Shown here piece after piece: positions 28,902 through 38,063 of a stretch of 61,010 bases of DNA; position 1 is the stretch's first letter, and the number at the start of each line of letters is the position of its first letter. The notes below the pieces were generated by a model. The model saw only the letters and a list, made by a program, of their open reading frames with translations, was not told where the DNA came from and did no database searches. Position numbers and translations under genes: made by a program. Source of the DNA: Gammaproteobacteria bacterium (GTDB lineage Bacteria > Pseudomonadota > Gammaproteobacteria > UBA1113); assembly GCA_020051155.1 (NCBI GenBank), contig JAGVJK010000008.1:1-61010 (forward strand), read 5' to 3'.

Positions 28902-30266
28902 ATGCAATACGATAAAATGACTTCCTTTGAAAAACGTTCTGCGCTGAGCCTTGCTAGCATTTATGCTTTTCGCATGCTCGGATTATTTATGATCCTGCCC
29001 GTGTTTGTGTTTCATGCTAATTCCTTACAAGGTGCGACGCCTAAGCTGATTGGGTTGGCGATGGGGATTTATGGTCTTACGCAAGCGCTTTTGCAAATTC
29101 CTTTTGGCATGTTGTCGGATCGATGGGGGCGCAAACCTGTGATTGCTGCGGGTCTGGTGATTTTTGCTATAGGTAGCGTGATTGCTGCATTATCTCATAC
29201 GATTGAAGGCGTTATTTTAGGACGAGCGATTCAAGGTTCTGGCGCAGTTGGCAGTACCCTCATTGCTCTATTGGCGGATTTAACTCGTGAAGAACATCGC
29301 GGCAAAGCGATGGCTATGGTGGGGATGGTCATCGGCATGTCCTTTAGTGTATCGCTGGTGCTGGGGCCATTACTCAATAGTCTGATTGGCGTTGCAGGTA
29401 TTTTTTGGTTAACAGCTGCTTTAGCTGGATTGGGGATTGTAATGTTGATGCTCGTCGTTCCTCATCCGACACAAAGTTTATTTCATCGAGATGCATTACC
29501 GGAGCCGCGGCAATTTCGCGCGATCTTGAGGAATCAAGAATTATTGCGACTGGATTTGGGAATTTTAATCTTACACGGGATTTTAACCGCTAGTTTTGTG
29601 GCAATTCCCGTGGCCTTACAACATTTAGTGGCATTACCAGCAGCATTACAATGGCGTTTGTATTTACCCGTCATACTGTTGGCGTTTATCACGATGATTC
29701 CCTTTATTATTGCCGCTGAAAAAAAGGGGCGATTGAAGGAAGTCTTAATCGGAGCTATTAGTGCTATCGCCTTGGCTGAGCTGGGTTTATTATTGTTTTC
29801 CGCCACCCTGGTGGGCGTTAGCCTGTGCCTTTATGTCTTTTTTACCGCCTTTACGCTGCTTGAGGCAACCCTCCCCTCACTGATAGCAAAAGTCGCGCCC
29901 GCAGGTAGCAAAGGCACGGCCATGGGGGTATACTCTTGTTCACAATTTCTTGGGATTTTCCTGGGAGGTGTTATAGGTGGCTGGCTCTTTGGCACCCATC
30001 ATGTTGGCGGTGTTTATTTACTCTGCTCCCTGTTCGCGTTACTCTGGCTCTTAACTGCCGTTGGCATGAAAAAGCCTCGACCCGTGGGGACGTTTCTACT
30101 AAGAGTCGCCGTTACGTCACAGCAAGAGGCCCAACAATTAACGCAGCAACTATTAAAGATTGCTGGTGTTGAGGATGCGGTGGTGATGGTTGATGATCAA
30201 ACTGCTTACCTAAAGATCGATAACAGTGTAATTAATAAAGAGGAATTAAAACCCTTTTCAGTTTAG
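28902..30266 (+). CDS. MFS transporter with C-terminal YAM-like domain (YajR-like)
   Basis: This protein of about 454 residues has 12 predicted helices and the MFS loop 2-3 motif GMLSDRWGRKPVIAAG, followed by RAIQGSGAVGSTLIALLADL and REEHRGKAMAMVGM. After the last helix it ends in a roughly 70-residue ferredoxin-like tail (RVAVTSQQEAQQLTQQLLKI, GVEDAVVMVDD), like the cytosolic YAM domain of E. coli YajR. YajR is a drug-proton antiporter-like protein with unknown natural substrate. The frame opens at 28884, but AAGG lies 8 nt before the ATG at 28902, which is preferred. TATACT near 28850 may be the -10. ssb starts 9 nt after the stop, so the two are probably co-transcribed. Confidence 0.88.
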   Translation: MQYDKMTSFEKRSALSLASIYAFRMLGLFMILPVFVFHANSLQGATPKLIGLAMGIYGLTQALLQIPFGMLSDRWGRKPVIAAGLVIFAIGSVIAALSHTIEGVILGRAIQGSGAVGSTLIALLADLTREEHRGKAMAMVGMVIGMSFSVSLVLGPLLNSLIGVAGIFWLTAALAGLGIVMLMLVVPHPTQSLFHRDALPEPRQFRAILRNQELLRLDLGILILHGILTASFVAIPVALQHLVALPAALQWRLYLPVILLAFITMIPFIIAAEKKGRLKEVLIGAISAIALAELGLLLFSATLVGVSLCLYVFFTAFTLLEATLPSLIAKVAPAGSKGTAMGVYSCSQFLGIFLGGVIGGWLFGTHHVGGVYLLCSLFALLWLLTAVGMKKPRPVGTFLLRVAVTSQQEAQQLTQQLLKIAGVEDAVVMVDDQTAYLKIDNSVINKEELKPFSV

Positions 30267-30275
30267 GAGTATGTG

Positions 30276-30770
30276 ATGGCTAGAGGTATTAATAAAGTAA
30301 TTTTGATTGGGAACCTAGGAGCGGATCCAGAAGTGCGTTACACCACGAATAATGTGGCTATTGCAAACTTATCCTTAGCAACTAGCGAATCTTGGCGTGA
30401 CAAAAACACCGGTGAAACGGTGGAACAGACTGAATGGCATCGCGTTGTCTGCTATCGCCGTTTGGCAGAGATTGCCGGAGAATATTTACGTAAAGGCAGC
30501 AAAGTGTATATTGAAGGACGCTTACGCACTCGTAAATGGCAAGATCAACAAGGTCAAGATCGTTATACAACGGAAATTCAAGCGGATTCTCTGCAAATGT
30601 TAGATGGTCGCGGTAGCAATGCAAATGCTGGCGCTGATTTTTCTGAAGGACGTGCCGCAGGCTCTGACTTTGGTGGATCGAATTCATCATCGAACTATGG
30701 AGCACCCGCTGCTGCCGGAGCGCCTGCACAAGGTGGTTCGGATAATTTTGATGATGATATTCCGTTTTAA
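30276..30770 (+). CDS. ssb: single-stranded DNA-binding protein
   Basis: The 164-residue SSB has the OB-fold domain (residues 1-110: [53 protein letters not shown]) and a glycine/serine-rich linker. The tail ends in the canonical acidic tip DDDIPF, which docks repair and replication proteins. AGGAG lies 6 nt before the ATG at 30276; the GTG three bases earlier is less likely. It follows the YajR-like gene closely and ends in a strong terminator. Confidence 0.97.
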   Translation: MARGINKVILIGNLGADPEVRYTTNNVAIANLSLATSESWRDKNTGETVEQTEWHRVVCYRRLAEIAGEYLRKGSKVYIEGRLRTRKWQDQQGQDRYTTEIQADSLQMLDGRGSNANAGADFSEGRAAGSDFGGSNSSSNYGAPAAAGAPAQGGSDNFDDDIPF

Positions 30771-30793
30771 TATGGTTTGTTTTTGAGAAAGAA

Positions 30794-30821
30794 GGAAGAG
30801 CTGTGCTCTTCCTTTTTTTTT
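30794..30821 (+). terminator. intrinsic terminator after ssb
   Basis: GGAAGAGC-tgt-GCTCTTCC is an 8-bp perfect stem followed directly by a run of nine T residues. This is a textbook rho-independent terminator. Confidence 0.9.
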
Positions 30822-30828
30822 GCGAACT

Positions 30829-31130
30829 ATCCGGTGTCTGGCACATGTTTCAATGAGATGAATTTACCTACCCCACAAACAACATTTGTAGAGCCAGCAT
30901 CAAGGCATTCTCGTGTGCCTGACATCTTTTACCTCGATTTAGAAAAATGGGTCTTTGGAAAATGGAAATGATTAGCTGCTTTTTATGATTTTTAGGAGCG
31001 ATCTTTTTTAAATCTGCGTGGGCGGTGCCAGGCACACGAGAATACCTTGGCGCTGGTGCTCCAAATGATTATCTTTGTGTAGGCCAGTTCTTTTCATTAT
31101 ACGGTGTGCCAGGCACCTTTTAGCTATACC
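30829..31130. repeat. decayed copy of the nested palindrome
   Basis: It has the same order of parts as 8131-8442: ggtgtctggcacatgttt outside, ggcattctcgtgtgcctgac inside, then the imperfect complements caggcacacgagaatacctt and gtgtgccaggcacc. The arms now carry many mismatches. A further fragment, tatcaggcacacc, lies near 33500. Confidence 0.65.
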
Positions 31131-31172
31131 AGACACCTTTCGACTGTATCAAACGCTTTTCGACGAATCGGC

Positions 31173-31264
31173 AAAAAAAAATGCCTGGTCCGTGAAGACC
31201 AGGCATAATCCATTGAGATTACAGATATATGAGGTTGTTGTTTACTTGGCATAACCAAGCAAAC
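31173..31264 (-). ncRNA. candidate small RNA with its own promoter and terminator
   Basis: The minus strand has a promoter (TTGTTT, 16 bp, TATAAT), then a transcript of about 92 nt. The 5' end folds into a 10-bp hairpin (GTTTGCTTGG-ttatg-CCAAGTAAAC, one G-U pair). A single-stranded AU-rich middle of about 40 nt follows, then a perfect terminator stem ATGCCTGGTC / GACCAGGCAT and eight or nine T residues. No ORF is present. It resembles a trans-acting sRNA in layout. The sequence does not match 6S, SRP, tmRNA or RNase P RNA as far as I can tell. One GGA in the middle and one in the terminator loop are too few to call it an Rsm-type CsrA sponge. It could also respond as a leader, but no gene starts nearby. 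Confidence 0.7.
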
Positions 31265-31270
31265 AACTAC

Positions 31271-31298
31271 ATTATAGCGAGGGAATCTCAAAAAACAA
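31271..31298 (-). promoter_or_regulatory. promoter of the candidate small RNA
   Basis: On the minus strand TTGTTT (31293-31298), 16 bp and TATAAT (31271-31276). The predicted start is about 7 nt downstream, at the foot of the first hairpin. Confidence 0.65.
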
Positions 31299-31581
31299 CC
31301 ACCATTTAAGAAACTTTTAAGGTATTTCTAATATTTGCCTCAGAAAAATGGGTATGCTTTTCTGATATTATTTTAGGTCACTGAATATTAAGGTTTTTTT
31401 ATAGCAATGAATTTAGCCTGTTTTGTTTTAAAAACACTGGTTGAAATTGTTTTTGAGAGATATACCGCTCGCTAATGAAGATGCGACTGTTGGCATCAGT
31501 GCTGGTGGAGCACTTCAAGCTGCTTCGCATCTTGAAGTGGAATGGGTATATTTGAGTATTTTAGTAAAAGATTTTTGATAA
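31299..31581. other. gap upstream of the sRNA, no gene seen
   Basis: I see no ORF with family features. A hairpin CACTTCAAG / CTTGAAGTG lies at 31511-31539, downstream of the phosphatase gene. It has no U-tract. The remainder is AT-rich and unremarkable. Confidence 0.4.
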
Positions 31582-33399
31582 TTAGCGAGATCGTTTAGAA
31601 AAAGTAGGAGAAACAGCAGTAAATTCTTCCTTCACTCCTGGATCTTCTCCTTCAATATCTTCACGCCTGCTCGGACTAACTGGGTGCAGCGATGCCGTGT
31701 TAGTAGAACTGGAGTCTCTTGAAAATAATTGTTCTTCTTGAGCAGGAGTAAGGCTTCTCCCAATGTCTAAAGCTGATAATAAGCTTAGTTGCTGAGCAAT
31801 GAGATCAGCTAGCACTTCGTTCTCTTTCCATAACTTATAAACTTCACTGGTGAAATCCTTCATGTTATCTCGATCTCGCTGTAAGAAAGCTAGCACTTTG
31901 CATGCAAGTGCGACGTCTTCTTTAGACAACTCTTTTATATCCAAAAATTGATAACAAGCGCCTCTGACAGATTCTACATAGTCTCCATGCTCATCCATAC
32001 CAAGTTCTTCTTCGCTATCTTGAGCTTCCCACAACGGAGTTCTGTGCCCAAATTTATAGGTATACTGAGCTTCCTCCGTATGAAACGTAACCATGGGTGT
32101 GAGATCATCTTGTACCGGTGCGGAATCACTAGAACTACTTGGTTGTAACGACAAATGATCTTGAGGAAAAAGCAATTCACCAAACCCATATTCTTTTAAA
32201 CAAAGAACCCGCTTCTTCACTTGTCTTGCAGAAAAAAATGATTGCAACGTACCGCCACCACCGCCAAAGGTAAGAACATCTCCATAAGCCAAGTGATGAT
32301 CATGAGCACACATCAGCATTGCTTTGTCTAATCCTAATTGTTTCAAAATAAATTTGATAATTTTATTGTGACTTGGCCTAGAAGAATGACGACTAACGCT
32401 ACGAGAGGTGCTCTTTGCCGTTTTCATTGCGTCATAAAAAAACTTACTTTGCTCCCCTGTTAAATATAAAGCGGTATCATAATATTGCGGTATTGCGCGT
32501 TTTCCTGCTGTCTTTGTACCTTGATGAATGGCAATCACCACTGTTTTGCCCGCAAAGGTGTGTGTTTGCTCCATCAACCAACAATACTGATTATTGTCAG
32601 CTTTCTGCGGGCCTAACTGTTTATGATACCGATAATAATCTCGTGCCAAGGTATTAGAGTCTAAACAAAGAAATACAACAGACTCTACATTTAAGCGATA
32701 GTAAAAATGAGGCATCAACCAACCTCGAACTCGCGGATCTGCCAAGGATAACCCGTTACCTGGTTGTGCTGCCTGTTGGAAAAACTGTTGCCTTTCATCA
32801 AAAATACTAGAGTCTAATTTCTTTTTTTGTTCCTCATTGGCCATCGCATCCAAATAGGTATACAACACTTGCCAATAGGCGAATTTTTCTTTGTCGTCAT
32901 TAAAAGCAGAAAATTTCGAAATGTTGTAATCATGATTTCCAAGGATGACAAAAAAAGGAATCTCTTTTAACTCAGGATAAATAAGATAGACATCTTCAAA
33001 GCAACGACGCAAACCCGGCGCATCAAGACCCGCCAAACCTGATGGATAACGATTATCCCCCAACAAAAAAATTAAATCGGGTGGACCTTCTTGACGAATT
33101 CTCTCACACAGTAATTTTGCAACTCTTGCTTGTTCTCCACCACCTTGGCAACCTAATGCAAACACTTTAAGAGGTCGGTGTTCCTCGCCGGGCTTTCGGT
33201 TTAAGCGAACATTGTAGACACCCCCTCGAGAAATATTTGGTGAAGAAGATTGTTCTGGTGCCACTGCGGGGAAGGATTGTTCTGCTACTGTCGCGATAGT
33301 TTGCTGTACAAAACCGGCTGATGGAAAAGGCGTGGCACATGCCTTAGTAAAACCTGTAATACCTGTCACCCAATTGTAGGAACTATCTGACTCGATCAT
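31582..33399 (-). CDS. calcineurin-like metallophosphatase (acid phosphatase-like), candidate effector
   Basis: Residues about 75-390 of this 605-residue protein follow the purple acid phosphatase pattern. They contain LLGDNRYPSG (G-D-N at 114-116), VILGNHDYN (G-N-H-D at 154-157), VVIAIHQG (H292) and MCAHDHHLAYG (H366, H368), with GGGGG after it. The first metal-ligand motif, usually G-D-x-G, reads ALGCQGG with Cys at residue 84. The N-terminal 70 residues are Ser/Pro-rich and unstructured. The C-terminal 200 residues are acidic, Ser-rich and unlike the family. GGAGAG lies upstream of the ATG at 33399; an in-frame GTG at 33417 lacks a site. A PmrA-like box is 60 nt upstream. The family is clear, activity is uncertain, and the effector role is inferred. 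Confidence 0.85.
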   Translation of the reverse strand: MIESDSSYNWVTGITGFTKACATPFPSAGFVQQTIATVAEQSFPAVAPEQSSSPNISRGGVYNVRLNRKPGEEHRPLKVFALGCQGGGEQARVAKLLCERIRQEGPPDLIFLLGDNRYPSGLAGLDAPGLRRCFEDVYLIYPELKEIPFFVILGNHDYNISKFSAFNDDKEKFAYWQVLYTYLDAMANEEQKKKLDSSIFDERQQFFQQAAQPGNGLSLADPRVRGWLMPHFYYRLNVESVVFLCLDSNTLARDYYRYHKQLGPQKADNNQYCWLMEQTHTFAGKTVVIAIHQGTKTAGKRAIPQYYDTALYLTGEQSKFFYDAMKTAKSTSRSVSRHSSRPSHNKIIKFILKQLGLDKAMLMCAHDHHLAYGDVLTFGGGGGTLQSFFSARQVKKRVLCLKEYGFGELLFPQDHLSLQPSSSSDSAPVQDDLTPMVTFHTEEAQYTYKFGHRTPLWEAQDSEEELGMDEHGDYVESVRGACYQFLDIKELSKEDVALACKVLAFLQRDRDNMKDFTSEVYKLWKENEVLADLIAQQLSLLSALDIGRSLTPAQEEQLFSRDSSSTNTASLHPVSPSRREDIEGEDPGVKEEFTAVSPTFSKRSR

Positions 33400-33457
33400 A
33401 CAACAAACGCTCTCCACATCTTCAATTTAAAAAATAATGAAGCTATTTAACCATGGC

Positions 33458-33477
33458 AATCTTAAGGATTTATTAGG
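33458..33477 (-). promoter_or_regulatory. PmrA-like tandem box upstream of the phosphatase gene
   Basis: On the minus strand CCTAATAAA-TC-CTTAAGATT matches about 14 of 18 positions of the PmrA consensus with 2-nt spacing. CATTAT follows 18 nt later as a possible -10. The second nonamer shares CTTAAG with the box of the giant gene. Confidence 0.45.
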
Positions 33478-33596
33478 GATTCGATCTCGACAGAGGTATC
33501 AGGCACACCGTGATGGCATGCCTGAAACTTCTTTATCGGAGGACTTGTTGCTGTTGCATCCGTGCAATAAGAACGACGCTCCAAAACGTTTATTCA

Positions 33597-34922
33597 TTAA
33601 TAGCGAGTTACATTCACCTTCGCATTTGTTTCTTTGATGAAGGTGAGTAAAAAGGCTGATAAGAGCAACGACAAGGGTAACACACTCAAGGCGTATTTAA
33701 AGTCTTGCGCACTGTAAACACGAACGTTATCCATCAGTGCACCGCTCCAACTCCAATCCAATAACAGACCAATGGCTGGCTGGAAGATAACCCCGCCTAA
33801 CATCACCAACATATTGGTCACAGCAATCGCCGTCCCCGCTAAATTGCCAGGGCTTAATTCACGGCCGATGGGGAACACAATAACCTGTGAACCATAGTTC
33901 ACACCAAAGATAAAGAGTAACGCCATCACTTGATATTTTGATAAGTCTGGCACATACAAAATGATTGAGATAATAATGGTTGCCATGCAAGCGCCCACAA
34001 CCATCGGCAGTTTACGTTTTTTAATCACGTCTGACCACCAACCAAATAAGGGACCGCCACAAGCGAAGCCTAAAAATACTAAAGAAATCGCCCACGCAGC
34101 ATCTTGGCTACTCAGCATATGTGCACGTTGTAAATAAGTTTTACCCCATACTTCCGCAAAGGCAGAAGACGGTAAATACATCAAGCAACCAATTAATCCA
34201 TTCAACCAAATGTATTTATTTTTGAAAATGGACCAGAAGCCCATGCAGATTTGTGGTAAATCTAATGGCTCAGAACTACCTTTCGCAAGTTCTCGATGTT
34301 TCCCATCTTTAATGACCACGAAAATCAACACTGATAATAAAACACCGATTAACGCGGAAATCATCATGCTAGAGCGCCAACCCATAGTGTCAACGATAGG
34401 CGTCAATGTCACTTCACCACATACGGCACCCACCGCACCTAAGGCGGAAGTAAACCCTGCGATAAATGCAAAGCGATTCGGTGGTAACCAAATCGTTGCT
34501 AATTTCAAAACACCGACGAAAGCAAAGGCAGAACCAAATCCCGCTAAGAATCGGCCTAAACCTGCAATACTGAGGAAATGTGAACTACCGAAGAGATAAG
34601 CACCAACAGCGCATAAGAGACACGCGATTGTTAATAAACGTCGCGGCCCATAACGATCCATCAGGACCCCAACAGGGATCTGCATAGGTGTATACGCGTT
34701 ATAGTAAAAACCGATTAAAATGCCGAACCCTGTACTATTGATGTCGTAGTATTGCATCAATTGTGTGGTCATGACATTAGGAGCGATCCTAAGAACATAT
34801 TCGTAAGCGTAGAATAACGCACCCACAGCGCAAATAATCCAAGGTAAAATACTTACCGTTTTATTCAAACTTGCCGAAGCTTGGTTTGAGAGCACTTGTC
34901 GGCTCATTCCCTCATCAGACAT
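33597..34922 (-). CDS. MFS transporter related to Legionella Pht-type transporters
   Basis: This is a 441-residue, 12-helix MFS protein. It has ILPWIICAVGALFYAYEYVLRIAPNVM at the start, YTPMQIPVGVLMDRYGPRRLL in the loop 2-3 position and FLAGFGSAFAFVGVLKL further on. This wording is typical of the large MFS group expanded in Legionella and Coxiella, some of which (Pht proteins) import amino acids or nucleosides needed inside the vacuole. The substrate here is unknown. GGGGG lies about 7 nt before the ATG. The gene is monocistronic, and a 20-bp perfect hairpin separates it from rpmE upstream. Confidence 0.88.
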   Translation of the reverse strand: MSDEGMSRQVLSNQASASLNKTVSILPWIICAVGALFYAYEYVLRIAPNVMTTQLMQYYDINSTGFGILIGFYYNAYTPMQIPVGVLMDRYGPRRLLTIACLLCAVGAYLFGSSHFLSIAGLGRFLAGFGSAFAFVGVLKLATIWLPPNRFAFIAGFTSALGAVGAVCGEVTLTPIVDTMGWRSSMMISALIGVLLSVLIFVVIKDGKHRELAKGSSEPLDLPQICMGFWSIFKNKYIWLNGLIGCLMYLPSSAFAEVWGKTYLQRAHMLSSQDAAWAISLVFLGFACGGPLFGWWSDVIKKRKLPMVVGACMATIIISIILYVPDLSKYQVMALLFIFGVNYGSQVIVFPIGRELSPGNLAGTAIAVTNMLVMLGGVIFQPAIGLLLDWSWSGALMDNVRVYSAQDFKYALSVLPLSLLLSAFLLTFIKETNAKVNVTRY

Positions 34923-35040
34923 CAGTTATCCCCCTCTTCCTTCGCTGTCACAAAGAACCGGCCCATAATAATGCCTCACATTGGCATTCAAACTAGGACG
35001 TTATTATGGATATGTTCTCTATACAACATTAAAAAACTTA

Positions 35041-35137
35041 GTGTGAATTGTAAGATAAAACAATTCGCACTACCCGCTTACTTTTCTATAAACCCATCTC
35101 ACCTCAGGATGCATTCACATCCTGAGGTGAGATGGGT
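35041..35137. terminator. two hairpins between rpmE and the MFS gene
   Basis: A perfect 20-bp stem with a 6-nt loop spans 35092-35137 (ACCCATCTCACCTCAGGATG and its complement), 11 nt beyond the rpmE stop. Next to it a smaller hairpin (GAATTG / CAATTC) spans 35041-35070. Together they probably end the rpmE transcript, although the U-tract is short. Confidence 0.65.
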
Positions 35138-35148
35138 ATAGATCTTCT

Positions 35149-35379
35149 TTATTCGTTGGTTGTCGCTTTATCTTTATTATGACGCTGGAATCTAGCATTG
35201 AATCGTTCAACACGACCCGCAGTATCCACGATCTTTTGCTGGCCGGTATAAAATGGATGGCATTTCGAGCAAATGTCTAAATGTAAGTCTTTGTTTAGAG
35301 TGGTATGGTAAGCTATTTCGCTACCACAACTACAACGGGCCATCACTTGGTGATAGGCAGGATGAATATCAGCCTTCAT
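35149..35379 (-). CDS. rpmE: 50S ribosomal protein L31
   Basis: The 76-residue protein is L31 of the zinc-binding (C+) type. C16, C18, C37 and C40 form the zinc site in ARCSCGSE and [14 protein letters not shown]. The closing [10 protein letters not shown] is also characteristic. GAGG lies 8 nt before the ATG. The gene is monocistronic with hairpins after it. No zinc-free paralogue is seen in the window. Confidence 0.97.
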   Translation of the reverse strand: MKADIHPAYHQVMARCSCGSEIAYHTTLNKDLHLDICSKCHPFYTGQQKIVDTAGRVERFNARFQRHNKDKATTNE

Positions 35380-35551
35380 ATGTATTTCCTCATTAAATTA
35401 AGCACTGCCGCGAGCCAATTTGTTAGTCGCACAGCACATTACACACTGCTTTTATCTTAATGATACAAGCGGTATCCTCATTCAAAATAGTGGCAAATGG
35501 TAACCAAATTTACAGGGAAAAGCAAGGGCTTATTATGGACGTCACTCGAAC

Positions 35552-36328
35552 CTAGCGCGTAAACTCTGCAATGACGGGCGCATGATCTGAAGGACGCTCC
35601 CACTTTCGCGGCTGTTTATCGATCCAGCAGGCTTGGCAGTCCGGTGCTAAGACTGTATTTGCGAGAATATGATCGATGCGCAAACCTTTGTTGCGAACAA
35701 AGGCCATTTGCCGGTAATCCCACCAACTATAAGCCGTTTCTGCGGGCGAACACTGACGGAAACAATCGGTAAATCCTAGCTGCATCAAATGCGATAAACT
35801 CTCTCGCTCTGCCTCACTGACCAAGACACTCCCCTCCCAGGCTTTAGGATCGTAGACATCTTGATCCGTCGGTGCGATATTAAAATCACCGACAACCACC
35901 ATCGGTTGCTGTTGCTGCAATTCCTGTTGTAAATACGCTTGCACGGCGCTTAGCCATTGTAATTTATATTCATATTTATCAGACCCGACACTAGAACCAT
36001 TAGGAACATACAAATTCCAAATACGAACACCGGCAATGGTGGCGCCAATAATACGTTTTTGTTCTGGATCCACGCCTGTCATCCCAATTTGCACAGCATC
36101 GATGGGTAATCGACTTAAAATTGCGACTCCGTTATAGGATTTCTGTCCTGAAAAAACCGCTTGATAACCCAAATCCTGCAAAGCTTGCAGAGGAAACTGA
36201 GCGTCTTCCACCTTTGTTTCTTGCAATGCCAGGACATCCGGCTGCTGAGTTTGCAATTGCAGCCATTGTTCTAAGTGAGGCAGACGAACTCGTAGGGAAT
36301 TCACATTCCAAGTAGCGACGGTTAGCAT
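35552..36328 (-). CDS. xthA: exodeoxyribonuclease III
   Basis: The 258-residue protein is an ExoIII/APE-type AP endonuclease, which cuts abasic sites and degrades 3' ends in base excision repair. Catalytic motifs are in order: WNVNSLR, LQETKVEDAQFP (metal-binding Glu), WNLYVPNGS, VVGDFNIAPTDQDVYDP, GLRIDHIL and SDHAPVIAEF. The frame opens with TTG at 36334. AGGA lies 9 nt before the ATG at 36328, which also gives the usual MLTVATWNVNSLR start. It is 87 nt downstream of the glnA stop on the same strand, beyond a terminator. Confidence 0.95.
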   Translation of the reverse strand: MLTVATWNVNSLRVRLPHLEQWLQLQTQQPDVLALQETKVEDAQFPLQALQDLGYQAVFSGQKSYNGVAILSRLPIDAVQIGMTGVDPEQKRIIGATIAGVRIWNLYVPNGSSVGSDKYEYKLQWLSAVQAYLQQELQQQQPMVVVGDFNIAPTDQDVYDPKAWEGSVLVSEAERESLSHLMQLGFTDCFRQCSPAETAYSWWDYRQMAFVRNKGLRIDHILANTVLAPDCQACWIDKQPRKWERPSDHAPVIAEFTR

Positions 36329-36363
36329 AAGCAATAATCCTTTATTTAAGGGTGAGAGAAAAC

Positions 36364-36393
36364 AAAAAAGGGCGAGCCATGCTCACCCTTTTT
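36364..36393 (-). terminator. intrinsic terminator after glnA
   Basis: On the minus strand GGGTGAGC-atg-GCTCGCCC (one G-U pair) is followed by six T residues, about 25 nt after the glnA stop. Confidence 0.85.
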
Positions 36394-36415
36394 GGCTCGT
36401 TAACGCTAACAGCGA

Positions 36416-37840
36416 TTAAGAGCTGTAATACATTTCAAACTCAACTGGATGAGTAACGCTATTTAAACGAGTAATTTCCTGGCGCTTCAATGCGATGAAG
36501 GTATCCAGTAAATCATTGCTAAATACATCACCTTCCAGTAAGAATTGACGATCTTCTTCCAAGGCATCGAGTGCTTCGCTTAAGCTCGTACAAACGTGTG
36601 GAATATCTTGCAATTCTTCCGGTGGTAAATCATATAAATCTTTCTCGCTAGGTTCGCCAGGATGTATTTTATGACGAATACCATCCAAGCCTGCCATTAG
36701 CATTGCTGCAAATAGCAAGTAAGGATTGCTTGAAGGATCGGGGAAACGCACTTCAATACGACGACCTTTAGGGCTCATGACGTAAGGGATACGAATCGAT
36801 GCTGAGCGATTGCATGCTGAGTATGCCAATAGCGTAGGAGCTTCAAAACCTGGTACCAAACGTTTGTAACTGTTGGTGGTAGAGTTAGCGAAAGCATTTA
36901 AGGCTTTTGCGTGCTTAATAATACCGCCGATATAATACAGCGCCGTATCCGACAAGCCAGCATAACCGTCACCTGCAAATACGTTCACACCGTCTTTGCT
37001 GAGGGATTGGTGGCAATGCATACCACTGCCGTTATCGCCCACTAAGGGTTTCGCCATAAAGGTAGCTGTTTTGCCAAAGGCATGGGCTGTATTGTGAATC
37101 ACGTATTTCATGATTTGTACGTGATCGGCTTTTTTCAGCAATGAATCAAACAATACGCCAATTTCATTTTGACCTGCGCTGGCAACTTCATGGTGATGCA
37201 TTTCGACGGAGAGGCCCATTTGTTCCAAGGTCAAACACATAGCGGAACGTAAATCTTGTTGCGAATCAACAGGTGGTACTGGAAAGTAACCGCCTTTTAA
37301 GCCTGGACGGTGCCCCATGTTGCCACCTTCATATTCACGCTTGGAATTCCAATACGCTTCTTCGGAATCAATTTTGTAGAAGGTATGGCCGGGTTCTACG
37401 GCATATTGCGCACTATCAAAGATAAAAAATTCTGGTTCTGGGCCAAAGTATGCTTTATCAAAGCCGCAACGTTTTAAATATTCTTCAGCACGTTTTGCTG
37501 TACCCCGTGGGCAACGGGAATATGTTAAGAGGGTGCTTGGCTCTACCACATCGCAGCGGATATTTAAGGTGGATTCAATGCAGAAGGGGTCTAACACTGC
37601 AGATTCAACATCTGGCATTAACACCATGTCGGATTTATGAATGCTAGTAAAACCACGAATGGAGGAACCATCAAAGGCACGACCATGGGTAAAGAAATCT
37701 TCATCTACCGTGTGAGCCATAATGCTAAGGTGTTGCTCTTTGCCCAGCAAATCAGTGAATCGCAAATCAACAAATTTAACTTTTTCTCGTTCAATGAGAT
37801 TGAAGACATCCGTAGGGGTGACGGTGACCATCGTAGACAT
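36416..37840 (-). CDS. glnA: glutamine synthetase, type I
   Basis: The 474-residue protein converts glutamate and ammonia to glutamine with ATP. Type I features are the [13 protein letters not shown] beta-grasp start, [17 protein letters not shown], the [15 protein letters not shown] region, the [11 protein letters not shown] metal-site segment, [27 protein letters not shown] and [11 protein letters not shown]. The tyrosine in [10 protein letters not shown] sits where the adenylylated tyrosine lies in I-beta enzymes, so GlnE-type control is likely. The frame extends upstream to 37939, but that part reads through the -10 and a leader hairpin. GGAG lies 8 nt before the ATG at 37840. Confidence 0.97.
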   Translation of the reverse strand: MSTMVTVTPTDVFNLIEREKVKFVDLRFTDLLGKEQHLSIMAHTVDEDFFTHGRAFDGSSIRGFTSIHKSDMVLMPDVESAVLDPFCIESTLNIRCDVVEPSTLLTYSRCPRGTAKRAEEYLKRCGFDKAYFGPEPEFFIFDSAQYAVEPGHTFYKIDSEEAYWNSKREYEGGNMGHRPGLKGGYFPVPPVDSQQDLRSAMCLTLEQMGLSVEMHHHEVASAGQNEIGVLFDSLLKKADHVQIMKYVIHNTAHAFGKTATFMAKPLVGDNGSGMHCHQSLSKDGVNVFAGDGYAGLSDTALYYIGGIIKHAKALNAFANSTTNSYKRLVPGFEAPTLLAYSACNRSASIRIPYVMSPKGRRIEVRFPDPSSNPYLLFAAMLMAGLDGIRHKIHPGEPSEKDLYDLPPEELQDIPHVCTSLSEALDALEEDRQFLLEGDVFSNDLLDTFIALKRQEITRLNSVTHPVEFEMYYSS

Positions 37841-37880
37841 TACATACTCTCCAATTGGCTGGTTAAGGGACGTTATCGAG

Positions 37881-37933
37881 CTCACAAGACCGAGGAAAGA
37901 CCCTCGATTTAGCTTGTGAACGCGCGAATTATA
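37881..37933 (-). promoter_or_regulatory. glnA promoter -10 and leader hairpin
   Basis: TATAAT lies at 37928-37933 on the minus strand with a weak -35. Just after the expected start, TCACAAG and CTTGTGA (37882-37919) close a hairpin with an inner CGAGG / CCTCG stem, in the 5' leader about 40 nt before the ATG. No sigma54 promoter is evident. Confidence 0.5.
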
Positions 37934-38063
37934 TCCCAAGATCTAGGAAATTGCTTGGATTTTTTCAAGATTTTCTATGCCGCTCGCAGACGAAGAGGAG
38001 GCTCTCCCGCCCCCCTCTCATCGAACAAATCACTGTACTGTCAGAAATACCGTTACTTATAAT

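Noticed and set aside
31173..31264. Identification of the sRNA as RsmY/RsmZ, 6S or SRP RNA
   Set aside because: Too few GGA loops for an Rsm RNA, no long 6S-type bubble, and no SRP core sequence.
31330..31395. Further PmrA-like half sites (CTTAATATT on the minus strand, TCTAATATT on the plus strand)
   Set aside because: No properly spaced second nonamer and no gene start in a suitable position.
37841..37939. Longer GlnA start
   Set aside because: It would begin upstream of the likely -10 and read through the leader hairpin. GGAG precedes the ATG at 37840.
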